A stretch of DNA of 64,000 nt from Primula veris. Taxonomy: Eukaryota; Streptophyta; Magnoliopsida; Ericales; Primulaceae. The stretch is from NCBI GenBank assembly GCA_963682055.1, contig OY821749.1:28837631-28901630 (forward strand), read 5' to 3'. This document shows positions 22,684 through 32,651 of this stretch, one piece after another. The stretch's first letter is position 1, and each line of letters begins with the position of its first letter. The translations under genes and the position numbers were made by a program. The notes below the pieces were generated by a model that ran no database searches, was not told where the DNA came from, and worked only from the letters and a program-made list of their open reading frames with translations.

Positions 22684-23604
22684 AATAATTTACAGTGAAA
22701 AGAAAAGAGAGAGAGAGATACACGGAGTGAGCGGAAGTAATAGTAATACAGGGGAGGGGGGAACGGTTATTGTGAATGAGAGCAGTTATTTTTATTTTTT
22801 TAATTAAATATCCATTGATTTTTTTTAATTAGTTAAAATTGCGAAGGGTATTTTCGGAATTAAAGTGTATCAAGGCCTCATAAGGGGTCTTCATCTAAAT
22901 AATAGTATGATAAATATGGTATTTTTGAGTATGATGAGGAAGAAAAACTATGTTTAGTTGCTTTTATCTTTTCAAACCAAAATACGGAAACCCGCAACTT
23001 TAAGCTGGCTGCTACAGTAAAGCCCGTTTAGTTGCAAAGAAGCCAAAACAGGCCGATTTTAAAATCTGCAACCAAATACGCCCTTAATGCCTTGTTTGGT
23101 TGCAGCTTAAAAATCTGGGATTTTTTGTATTTTGGCCGGAAAAAGCTATAAGCTTTAAACTGGATGGGGCATAATTTTCCTGATACTAAATAAAAAAATC
23201 CAGCTTATTTGCGGTGCTCGGTAAAATTTTCACCTTTGGATTGTGTTTTTATTCCTCATGTAGCTTCAACGTGAGCAGAGAATTGAGTTTTGGGGGAGTT
23301 TGTACTCTAGTGCATAGTGATTGTTTGGCAGCAGCTTTAGATTAAATAAGCTGGATCTTTTGAGTTTGAGAAATAGCTGATTTCACTCAGCTTAAGGCTT
23401 CTGTTTTATTCAGACCAAACCCTAGTATGTCTTAGCTCTTAAACTTATAAGCTGGACTTTTACTTTTGCTGTAAAAGCTAAGTGCATTCAGCTAAAAAAA
23501 TCTATCCTTTTTAGACCAAATGCTGTTAAATCAAAGACAGTCCATTTTCTAACTAATTTGAGCTTAAGATCTGCCACCAAACTGCCCAATCCTATGACAT
23601 TTCA

Positions 23605-23770
23605 ACCTATTTGGTGGTGCTTGATGCAGCAGTGAGAACATCAACCTCTCGAGCTCAATCTACTCAAGCACGGAGGTGGTTTTGATGAAAACCGGGTTCG
23701 ACATGCAACTCGGGTGCCTCGGAGATCCACTTGTCTCAAAGGCTACATTACTTTTTTAGAATGTTTATCA
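23605..23770 (+). repeat. Fragment shared with the 1-kb direct repeats
   Basis: About 160 bp (GGTGGTGCTTGATGCAGC through CTCAAAGGCTACATTA) is the reverse complement of about 29388-29546 and 35319-35470. It joins the inner end of the long inverted-repeat arm to the small palindrome at 23779. Confidence 0.75.
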
Positions 23771-23778
23771 GTTATTAT

Positions 23779-24477
23779 CTCCCGTGAGTACTCTGCTTTT
23801 TACTCTAAAAATTTTCAAACCATTTTCCCTTCTGTTCAATCAGTGGATGATAATAAGTGCCGATTATGAAAAACCAGAAATGATTGAGTCTTTCACATGA
23901 CAAATAACATAACAGTTAACTCAACTAAAAAATATATCAGATAAACTCTAATCCGAAGTTCCAGCAAAGAAAGCAACAATTCAATTTGACATGTTCACTA
24001 AATAAATTCACTTGTCAAAATAAACCAAAGGATCTTTACATGATGGGTCTTTTACATAAGAGATGGTCTTAAGGTCTTCACATATCGTTCCTAAGAAGTA
24101 TCAACGAAGCAGCCGCCTTCTCAGAGTTCACTTTTATATATTGACCTGCAGAATAAGGGTTCAGAACTACGTAAATGAAATTGTTATCCATGAAAAGATT
24201 TAAAACCTCATCGGGCCGTTCAATAGTTTATTCTTGTTTCTCAATTTTATACTTGAATCTTCTTGATATATTCCTTGCATTTTTGAATTTTCAGGTATAC
24301 TTCTCTAGAAGATTTCAACGCGTGCTGAATAGCACTTTCATTGGATTCTTTCGAATAATCAGCTGAGAATGTGTCCGTCACGACCGGATTTTGAAAAGCG
24401 GCACGGAAATCTTCAAGAGTAGCGCTCCAAATACCTTAATAAAAAAAAATAAAAAATCAGTTAGATATTGGTTCAAT
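23779..24477. repeat. Left arm of the 1.4-kb palindrome
   Basis: Starts CTCCCGTGAGTACTCTGC and is mirrored by 24495-25168, with a spacer of about 17 bp. Arms differ by many substitutions and small indels, so this palindrome is older than the 7.4-kb one. Confidence 0.85.
24230..24436 (-). pseudogene. Unknown gene fragment, copy 3
   Basis: Minus-strand frame from IWSATLEDFRAAFQ through TDTFSADYSKES to YLKIQKCKEYIKKIQV and a stop. Clearly homologous to the second exon of the unknown gene in the 7.4-kb palindrome, preceded by an acceptor-like AAGGTATTTGG. There is no first exon in this arm. Confidence 0.5.
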
Positions 24478-24494
24478 TAGTTAGTTAGTAACTG

Positions 24495-25168
24495 ATTGCA
24501 CCAATACCTAAGTGATTTTTTTTTTTTGATTAAAGTCTTTGGAGCGCTACTCTTGAATCTTTCCGTGCTGCTTTTCAAGATCCGACCGTGACGGACACAT
24601 TCTTAGTTGATTATTCGAAAGAATCTAATGTAGATGTTATTCAACACGCGCTGAAATCTTCTAAAAAAGCATACCTGAAAATTCAAAAATGCAAGGAAGA
24701 TATAAAGAAAATTCAAATAGAAATTGAGAAACCATTGAGCGTTCCGGGGAGGGGTTTTTAAATCTGGATAACAATCTCATTTACGAAGTTCTAAACTCTT
24801 ATTCTTCTGGTCAGTCAATATATAAATGTGACTTCTGAGAAGACGGCTGCTTCGTTGTTACTTCTTAGGAACAATATGTGAAGACCTTAAAACCATCTCT
24901 TATGTTAAGAATCTCTTATGTTAAAGACTCATCATGTAAAGATTCTTTGGTTTATTTTGAAAAGTGAATGTATTTAGTGAACAGGTCAAATTGCTGGAAC
25001 TTCGGATTAGGGTTTATCTGATACATTTTTTAATTGTGTTAACTATTATGTTATCTGTCATGTGAAAGATTCAGTTATTTCTGGTTTTTCATAATCGACA
25101 CTGATTATCATCCACTGATTGAAGAGAAGTGAAAAAGTCTAGAGTAAAAAGCAGAGTACTCACGGGAG
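24495..25168. repeat. Right arm of the 1.4-kb palindrome
   Basis: Reverse complement of 23779-24477, ending GCAGAGTACTCACGGGAG at 25168. Confidence 0.85.
24537..24762 (+). pseudogene. Unknown gene fragment, copy 4
   Basis: Open stretch homologous to the second exon of the unknown gene: LWSATLESFRAAFQDP, then TDTFLVDYSKESNVDVIQHA, then YLKIQKCKEDIKKIQIEIE and a stop. It is divergent from copy 3 across the palindrome centre and is the best preserved of the two here, but without a first exon. Confidence 0.5.
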
Positions 25169-25295
25169 AGAATTGCTGTTAAACATTTTGTGGCTGTTGA
25201 ACCGGATTGTGCAATTTGATTATATTTAAGGGGTTATCTGGTGTTTTCCTTTGTGATACTGAAGTTGTGGATATTGAGTTTTTATTTACTTATTA

Positions 25296-25554
25296 CTCCC
25301 TCCGTCCCTAATGAAGTGTCCACTATTCCATATTGGGTTGTCCCAAAATAAGTGTTCTCATTTTCAATATGGTAATTATAATGCAACAAATTTACTCTCT
25401 TACCCTTTATATACTTATCATTTATAACTACAACAATAATTTTTAGGAAAGAAGTTATCGGCATTAACTTTAATTATAATATTTATAAGGGTAACATTGA
25501 TAATTTATGTATCAAAAAGTAGCAATTTATAAGGGGGACACTTTACGGAGGGAG
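25296..25554. mobile_element. Stowaway (Tc1/Mariner-type) MITE
   Basis: 259-bp element with ends CTCCCTCCGTCCCTAATG and complement of CTCCCTCCGTAAAGTGTCC, flanked by TA at 25294-25295 and 25555-25556. Ends and TA target are diagnostic of plant Stowaway elements. No coding capacity. Confidence 0.9.
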
Positions 25555-25556
25555 TA

Positions 25557-26246
25557 ACAATTTACATCTTGTGACTAAATGGAAGAAAAAGAAAAATACA
25601 AGAAATTTGTGTAGTCTGGTTTGGATAGATGAGAGAGTTTATAATGCCGGGCGGTGGAAATTTTGGGTAGTGTTACTGTGAATCATTTTTGTTTTTCATC
25701 GGAACATTCTAGAGCTCTTAACAGGGGAAAATAATATTGGATGGTTGATGACTAGATTTTCATGGGGGTTGAGGACTTTAATTGATTTGTTGTGTTTAAA
25801 ACATATCATGTTCACTTTAAGGTTTATTTTTCAGTAGGCAAGTTAAATAGCGAACATGAACTATTTACAGTTTGAATTATGGGCAGCTATGCAATAAAAA
25901 GAAACCAATGAATTGTTTACTGAATTTCTAAGTACGATAGTTAATTGCATTGTCCTTGTAGTGGATTCATGTGAAGGCCCTACCGATCTATAGGTTTCCA
26001 TGTTTATTTAGTCTGGGGTAATAATAGTGATAGAAATCCATTTGCTTGTTGTTTACAGAAAATGAATCCCTTTTCTAATCTTATCAGTGCCCTTAATTTC
26101 TGATTATGGTTTTGCATATTCTTCAAATTCAGATGTTCAGTATAGAAATCCATTTGTTTGTTTAGTACTGAAAATGAATACTTTTTTGCTAATCATATTA
26201 GTGCCCTTAATTTCTAACAATAATTTTGCTTGTTCTTCAAATTCAG
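25557..26246. other. Stretch without a clear gene; intron-like sequence upstream of the ACX fragment
   Basis: T-rich sequence. A tandem duplication of about 112 bp (starts 26031 and 26143) repeats the intron end plus acceptor ATTCAG and the first bases of the acyl-CoA oxidase exon, giving a decoy acceptor near 26134. Confidence 0.55.
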
Positions 26247-26775
26247 ATGTTCCGTAAAGATAACAGGACCATGCTTGGTAGAATATACTAGTGTCTACTG
26301 TTATTTATAACTTTTATCTTTAATTCATGTCTTTCAATAGTGTTAGTCCTGTCTTTCACTTTTGAATCATAATAGTATGTTTTTATTTTAATTGTTGCAG
26401 TAGAGAGGCATACATTTTGAGGAAATATGTTGATGAAGCTGCATATACTGATCTTCACTGGGTAGATTCAACCTTTCTGCTTTAGATGGCTATATGTGTT
26501 GCTTTGATGTTGAAGAGTTTGAATTTGTCCTTTTTTGATGAACTTATGAGACAAATATGTTTTGTTGCTCTTCTTTTTGTGATCTTTTATATTTTTAATT
26601 TTTGCAGGAAATGTTTATACCTGCTATTAAAGGGCAAGGTACTGAGGAACAACAAAAGAAATGGTTGCCAATTGTTAACATAATGCAAATAATTGGCTGC
26701 TATGCACAAACCGAGCTTGGCCATGGATCTAATGTACGAGGGCTTGAGACCACTGCTACATTTGATTCCAAAGCG
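26247..26775 (+). pseudogene. Acyl-CoA oxidase (ACX1-like) fragment
   Basis: Three exon remnants of a peroxisomal acyl-CoA oxidase, the flavoenzyme of the first beta-oxidation step. 26247-26282 reads MFRKDNRTMLGR; about 26405-26461 reads EAYILRKYVDEAAYTDLHW and ends at GGTAGA; 26608-26775 reads EMFIPAIKGQGTEEQQKKWL, then MQIIGCYAQTELGHGSN and LETTATFDSKA, ending at GGTGAG. The CYAQTELGHGSN block is a family hallmark near the FAD site. The exon between the first two pieces is missing, and everything after TTATFD is absent, replaced within 110 bp by laccase sequence. Splice sites are kept, so DNA and not mRNA was copied. Confidence 0.8.
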
Positions 26776-26881
26776 GTGAGTTTATTATTCATAGTCCTAC
26801 TCTGACTTCAAGCAAAGTGAGGAGTAAATTTAGAACAATTATTTATTTATTTAGATAACTATTCAACACAGGTCACCAGAC

Positions 26882-27592
26882 CAATACTTCATGGGTGCAG
26901 GAGCTTTCGAGGACGTGCCAATTTCCGTTGACAACAAAACAGCAACCGCTATATCACAATACAAAGGCATTCCAACCACCATTACATCGATCTTACCCCA
27001 CTTACCAGCCCAAAACGATACAGAATTCGTACTAGTTTCAACGCAAAATTAAAGAGCCTCAACACGCCTCAGTTCCCAGCTAAAGTGCCTATTAAAGTCG
27101 ATCGTCATTTATTTTACACCATCGCATTGGGAGTCTAACGCTTGTCCCCAAATTGTCAAAATGGAACAAAAGTAGCGGTGTCGCTAAACAACGTAACGTT
27201 TATAATGCCTAAAGTGGGCCTTTTACAAGTTCATTATTTCAAAATCCGTGGAGTTTTTAGTACGGATTTTCCCGATAACCCTCCTACTCCGTTTAATTAC
27301 ATTGGTGCTTCATTAACCGCTAACTTAGCAAGTACCACAGGAGCTAGGCTCAGTAAGTTGAAGTTCAACTCTACTGTCGAATTAGTTATACAAGACACAA
27401 ATCTTATTTCGGTGGAATCTCATCCTTTTCACCTTCACGGGTTTAATTTTGTTGTTGTTGGGACTGGAATTGGGAACTTTAACCCGAAAAATGATCCAAA
27501 GAAGTACAATCTGGTTGACCCACCGGAGAGAAATACTGTTGGTATTTCTACCGGAGGTTGGACTGCTATCAGATTTAGAGCTGGTAATCCAG
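26882..27592 (+). pseudogene. Laccase fragment (multicopper oxidase, cupredoxin domain 3 region)
   Basis: Reads QYFMGAGAFEDVP, then ATAISQYKGIPTT, then after a frame change SLNTPQFPAKVPIKVD, then NNVTFIMPKVGLLQ and TVELVIQDTN, followed by copper-ligand motif ESHPFHLHGFNF and DPPERNTVGISTGGWTA. A shift or stop near 27035-27050 and an in-frame TAA at 27136-27138 break it. It ends at a normal laccase intron position (GGTAATCCAG then GTAAAT), so the last exon with the final HCHxxxH ligands is missing, as are the first two copper motifs. In life laccases oxidise monolignols in the cell wall; this fragment cannot. Confidence 0.85.
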
Positions 27593-28780
27593 GTAAATAA
27601 ACTTGAAAACAAAATAGATAGGTTGATTCATTGACTTGTTTCGCTGCAACTCTTAAGCTGGCTCATTTAAGACATCATTCTTAAGCTTTTTCAAACCCAA
27701 AAATTGAAAAAGGTTAACTTTTAAACCGGTGAACCAAATGAATTACAATTAATAAGCAAAAGGAACTGAGCCTAAAAGCAACAACAAGACAAGCCAGAGT
27801 GGGTAAATGTGATTACCCAGGGTATAAAGGAGGCATATTACTAAATAAGCCCAAACTTAAGTTCTAGCTTGGATTGTGATGAAATAACCATAGTTCTAGT
27901 CAATTTTTAAAAAGATATCTCAGGAGCCTCTAATGATTAAATGTGTATATATTTTTGTTGGTGTATGGTTCTTCCATTGCCATTGTCCTAAATAGTAATT
28001 TTCTGGAAAAAAATATGCTAAACCGCATAACTGCTCTAGGCTTCCTCGAAAACAAAAAATCAACATGCACTCACTTGATACTTCTTAAGCTGTACACTGT
28101 ACTTGAACAAATCAGACAAGAAAACTGACTATAGTGTTCATCCAAGAGAGAACTGAAGAAAGCTCAAAGTCAACAGCCACGTAAAAGAGGCCATAAGCAA
28201 TCTGGACTGTATATATTTTTGAACATGTCTTTAGTCGGTGTGCACATATTCCCACTTTCTTGCTTGTACATGAACTCATGTACGATGTGCACAAATGTGA
28301 ACTATATTGCTTGTATTAAACTAAACTCGAAGTGAAAACTTGTATGCCAGTACAACCACCCACTGCCTGTGTGCACGAATACCCACTCTCTGGCTTGTAC
28401 ATATATAAACTCATGGGCGACCGAATGATTGTTAATCATTTTGCTTGTTTATAAACTGAACTTAGACTTGTATATATATTCTTAATGGTCTTTTCCAAAA
28501 TCCGTTTATGCATTATTAGCAAGATGTCGATTCGAAGTTAGGTACATTCGTTGTTTTTGTTCATATTTTTTTAGATAGAAAATAAATCTGCAGATAGTTG
28601 AAAAATGAAGCTAAGGTTTTGCCTGCTACTCAAGTGTCTGGTCCTTGCAGGTTGCAGTGCAGGATGAAAGAATAACTTGCAAACTAATAGGAAGTAGATT
28701 TAAGAAAGTGTCAAGAAAAAGTGAATCTTTAGTATGTGTTTGCGACCTTTTAAACTTCACTTGTTTTTTCATACTTTATG
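27593..28780. other. Intergenic, no gene seen
   Basis: No conserved coding segment. A diverged tandem pair of about 140 bp at about 28230-28450 shares GTGCAC, CCCACT and GCTTGTACAT with ACTCATG in each copy. Confidence 0.45.
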
Positions 28781-29833
28781 TGCTATAGTTATTACAATGT
28801 TGGGTTGTTGTAGTTAATGACTTGTTATAGATTGAAAGATCCGCCTAAGATATAAACACAAGAATTCGAGTTTCTTTTCAAGGGTACAATTTAGAGCAGT
28901 TTTCTGAACCCTGCGCCTTTCACGGGGCAGTCCCCACTAGTAATGTTTAATAAATTGACTTGGAAATATGTGAACTGAGTACCTACATAAGGTGAAACAA
29001 ATGGTCTAGAATATATGTCATCTGATCCGACTAAAGTTGAAGCCCCCAACCTGTAGAAGAAAAGAACAATACACACATTTTTCCAGAAAACGAAGAAGGG
29101 GGGCTAACACTCCCAAATAAGGTGTCACGTTGAATATTACGAAAAAAACACTCCAAACCATTAAGGTATTTCCAATAATTATCAAAAATGTATCTGAATA
29201 AATTAAATATCAATCAACAAGGTCTTTATATCAAAAAAACCGAACGACAAAGCAAATAAAATACCAAGAATAGAGTTATTGATAAAATACATAGACCACT
29301 TAGAAGTTGGAACAAAAAATCAATCAACTGCCTTAAATAAAACCAAATACCAAACAAAAATAAAGGTGAAAACATAAATCTGATCAAAAAGTAATGTAGC
29401 CTTTGAGACGAGTGGATCTCTGAGGCACCCGAGTTGCACGTCGAACCCGGTTTTCATCAAAACCACCTCCGTGCTTGAGTAGATTGAGCTTGAGAGTTTG
29501 ATGTTCTCGCTGCTGCATCAAGCACCACCAAATAGGTGCAGTTACCCAGATGCCTGCCCATTGTTTAGCATGTGCGTCAAAGGCATGAGGCCAGTTATTA
29601 TTATTTCCACTTGTACTATTTTCTGTTGTTTTGTTGTGCCCCTCCTTCAAGCGGAAAACATCCCAGTCATCAGCAACATCATCGCCTCCCTCCAAATATT
29701 ATACATTTAGTTAAAGCTTCACGTATTTTAGCCCATTCATTAAACCCGGTAATACAACTGTCGTTACTAAAATAGATAGTATTTGTCATCGAATCGTCAC
29801 ATAGTTCCTCCTTTACATCAAAAGATCTACTAG
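28781..29833. repeat. 1.05-kb direct repeat, copy 1 (empty site)
   Basis: From GCTATAGTTATTACAATG to ATCTACTAG, it matches 34692-35716 plus 37603-37652 in the same orientation with a few percent differences. It ends in the partial importin copy at the shared pentamer ACTAG (29829-29833). This copy lacks the fold-back transposon present in copy 2 and so shows the unoccupied target (AGTATTTGTCATCG, about 29776-29789). Confidence 0.85.
29384..29695 (-). other. Conserved 103-codon open frame of unknown status (copy 1)
   Basis: Begins MEGGDDVADDWDVF and ends RSTRLKGYITF; Trp-rich in the middle (WAGIWVTAPIWWC). The same frame, with only about six substitutions, stays open at 35315-35626, and a piece lies inverted at 23605-23770. 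No family is recognised. Conservation between young duplicates does not prove coding, so the frame may be chance. Confidence 0.25.
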
Positions 29834-30232
29834 CTTCGTCCCCTCACCATTAGGCATCCCCCTCAAGACCTGAAAAAATACAGTTACACTTTATAAAATA
29901 GAACAAATTAGAACCTGTTACTAACACTCCACCAAATCGACTAGTATAGATGTTTATACAGTGAAATAAAGAAACAAGAGGAACGTAACATTACTCTGAA
30001 GGACCGGAAACAAACCATCTCAAAAAAGAAGACACCTAGGAATGTAGACCTTCAGGACATGAATAAAGTTTTGACTAGACGGTCATGCATTCTCATAGGG
30101 ATTCCATTTTCGGGAGGAACTGTAAGGTCACATAAGATTGGACTACGGCTCTCAATTGTAACAGATTTTAAGCAAATAAGCAGAAAAGCTAAGCCTTTAA
30201 GATGGTCAACAGAATGCAGTCTAGCTCTCATG

Positions 30233-30252
30233 TGTGTGTGTGTGTGTGTGTG

Positions 30253-30285
<33 letters not shown>
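30233..30285. repeat. (TG)n followed by a 31-base G tract
   Basis: Dinucleotide repeat and then 31 uninterrupted G (30255-30285), inside the copied importin intron 10. The intact gene has the matching (TG)n-G27 tract at 44550-44597. Long G runs of this size are rare and may be length-miscalled. Confidence 0.8.
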
Positions 30286-30288
<3 letters not shown>

Positions 30289-32506
30289 ACAAAATGAAGG
30301 CCTCAATAAGATAAACCTTCTTTGAGACCTTTAAATAACACACAATGATCCGAAACTGGGTTTGATATCTATCTGTATCCGATGTACAAATGATATACTA
30401 CTACTATAGATTGAGTTAATTTTCTTACCAGCTCAAAGAACTGTAGCCCAAGTCTAGCAGCCTCTGTATCAGCTGATTTTACTAAATCTATAAACCCAGG
30501 TAGACATCCTCTTCTGACAATGGACACCAAATGTTCCAAAATCAACTGTGGTCTCCCATCACCTTCAAATGGAGCAACACATATATTACCCAGTACGTAT
30601 GCAACTTCTTTTCGTATATCAAAAGGTGCAGTTACAACTAGCTGAAGTAACCCTGACGTGGCCTCGTTTGAGAAAATTAATTTTTTGCGTTCGACAGAAC
30701 CAGCTGCAATGTTAGATAGGACCCAAGCAGCTTCCTATACAAGCGAAGAGAGTTAAATATGGCGATGTCTGGTACAGTAACTCATAGGTTGGGATATTAA
30801 GTAATTAAGAAAAACAAATATTTCATCCACTATTCCATACTCCGTATTTGCCTCTGTACTCTATTGTAGCACATTTGTCCTCTTTCAGTCCCTAAACCAC
30901 GATATTTTGTGTTAAAGAAAATCGAACAAAATATAAAGTACTAGCTGCTAGTTTTTCAAGGTTGGTGTGCAAAGTCGAAATGGTTATCATTATTGTAGAA
31001 AATTGCAATTTTTTTACGCAATTAGAAATGCAACATAAGATTGAGTGCCTATGAAGATACCTTTTTCAGAACCCGGTGCTCACTCTTCAGACATTTGGCA
31101 GTGCTGCTATAACATTATCTAGTAGTACATTGAAAGTAACATTTTGCAGAATGTCAACTGATTAGTGATTTTTAATTTTTTTTCTGTTAGAAAGTAGAAA
31201 ATAATTAGAAGAGAAATAAACTAGCCTGTGATTTCATTTCCAGCAACAAGAATCGCATTAGTGGTGTAAGCATCAGTCGCTACCAGATTTCCCAGGCTCC
31301 GAAGTATCTGGAGCAAGTTCAAAAGGAGTATATAGATTGGTACTAACTAACAAGATGTTCTTGAGGAACTAAAGCTTTGTAATTTCTGAGAATTGATAAA
31401 AACTTAAGACAGAATGATAATGAAACAAGGCAATGCTTTGGATAAAGAAGCACTGTATAACAGTTCCCATGTTACTATTTTCTGAACTGTATTAAGATAA
31501 CCACCATGGACTGAATCAACGGGTGTTAGGAAAAACATGTAAAGGAACTTTTAACTTTTTACGCAGTGACAACTTCAACATGAATTACGCATATTAGCTT
31601 ATGCCCTCCTCCCTGAAGGAGGTATGTCACAATGTCGATGTTCTCATTTCATGAAACGAACATGCAAAAGGACTTCTTTTCCTACTTTTACTCTTTCTAC
31701 CACACAATTGACCAACATCGAGATCTCTTATACAATGCATGCTTGCTTACGTACATCATAATACCAGAGCACATCACATTCAAAACTAATTCATATCATT
31801 TAGCAAATATTTCCTTCCAATCACCACAAAAAGAAGAAATTACAATACAAGGAACCTCGTTCTCCTCCAAGTCGTGGTTACACTAGGCACTAGCCTTAGT
31901 CTAGTTTGATTGTAATTACTAATAAACTATATTTGAAACGTGAAGGCAGTAACTGTACACAAAACGAAGAATATAGACAAGTGGAATGTTATGTTTTCTC
32001 AGTATTAAATGAATATCAACAAATCTACCAAACAACATAATTCGTTGCGTATTTTGAAACTTACAGGAATGAGCAATTACAAACTGTCTGAAGTTGCCAA
32101 TCTTTCCACAAGTAACCGAAGGAGATCACTCTTCACCATTACGCTGGTGGCAAAATTCGAAAGAGCAGAGAGATATACAACTACCCATGCTATCTCTGTT
32201 GTCAACTCTTCATCTCTGATCCCAGCCATAAATTGACATATTAGATCAAAAATATTCAAGAGGAGTATAATTATGCATAGCTTGGATGTAGTATTTTGAT
32301 CCATAGGTTTCAAGGATTCATGTTTAGTGAGTCTCTTTTCTATTTGAATCAGAGTCGTCCTTTCCAAAATATATTTTAAAAAAAGTCTCATGTTCAACAA
32401 AAAGTAAACAGACAAGAAGTTAAGGATGAAAATGAAGTTTTAATCAACCTTTTCATGCTGTAATCTAAACGAGTTATCGGAAACGGTCTAAATGAATGAA
32501 GTCCAG

Positions 32507-32651
32507 TATTTCAAAAAGCGGTCTAGGCAGGGACCAGATGCCTAGACATTAGGCGGACTAGGCGGGAAAAAATGGGGCTAGGCGAGAAAAAGGCAGCTTA
32601 GGCAGCCAATTAGGCGTCAAGCGGACTCTTTCCGCCTAGCGCCTTTTGAAA
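32507..32651. mobile_element. TAGGCG-rich MITE-like insert in importin intron 6 (pseudogene copy)
   Basis: About 145 bp with ends TTTCAAAAAGCGG and complement of GCGCCTTTTGAAA and several TAGGCG/GCCTAG words inside, much more GC-rich than the surroundings. TCCAG flanks both sides (32502 and 32652). The same element is in the intact gene at about 46819-46963, so it predates the duplication. Confidence 0.5.

Larger units (their letters stand above)
21741..23604. repeat. Left arm of the long-range inverted repeat (partner 40184-42014)
   Basis: From ACCGAACCGTTCGGTTATTT at the outer end to CAATCCTATGACATTTCA at the inner end, the sequence matches the reverse complement of 40184-42014. It contains an AT microsatellite at about 22084-22118, a 79-bp tandem duplication at 22526-22683, and a section rich in AGCTTAAA/CAGCTTA words (22950-23600) typical of a degenerate MITE family. 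No gene was seen in the arm. Confidence 0.88.

Noticed and set aside
26602..27600. A functional ACX-laccase fusion enzyme
   Set aside because: Key parts of both enzymes are absent, a frame change and an in-frame stop lie in the laccase part, and there is no start region.
30052..30325. Proline- or glycine-run proteins across the G tract
   Set aside because: Produced only by the (TG)n-G31 simple sequence inside an intron.
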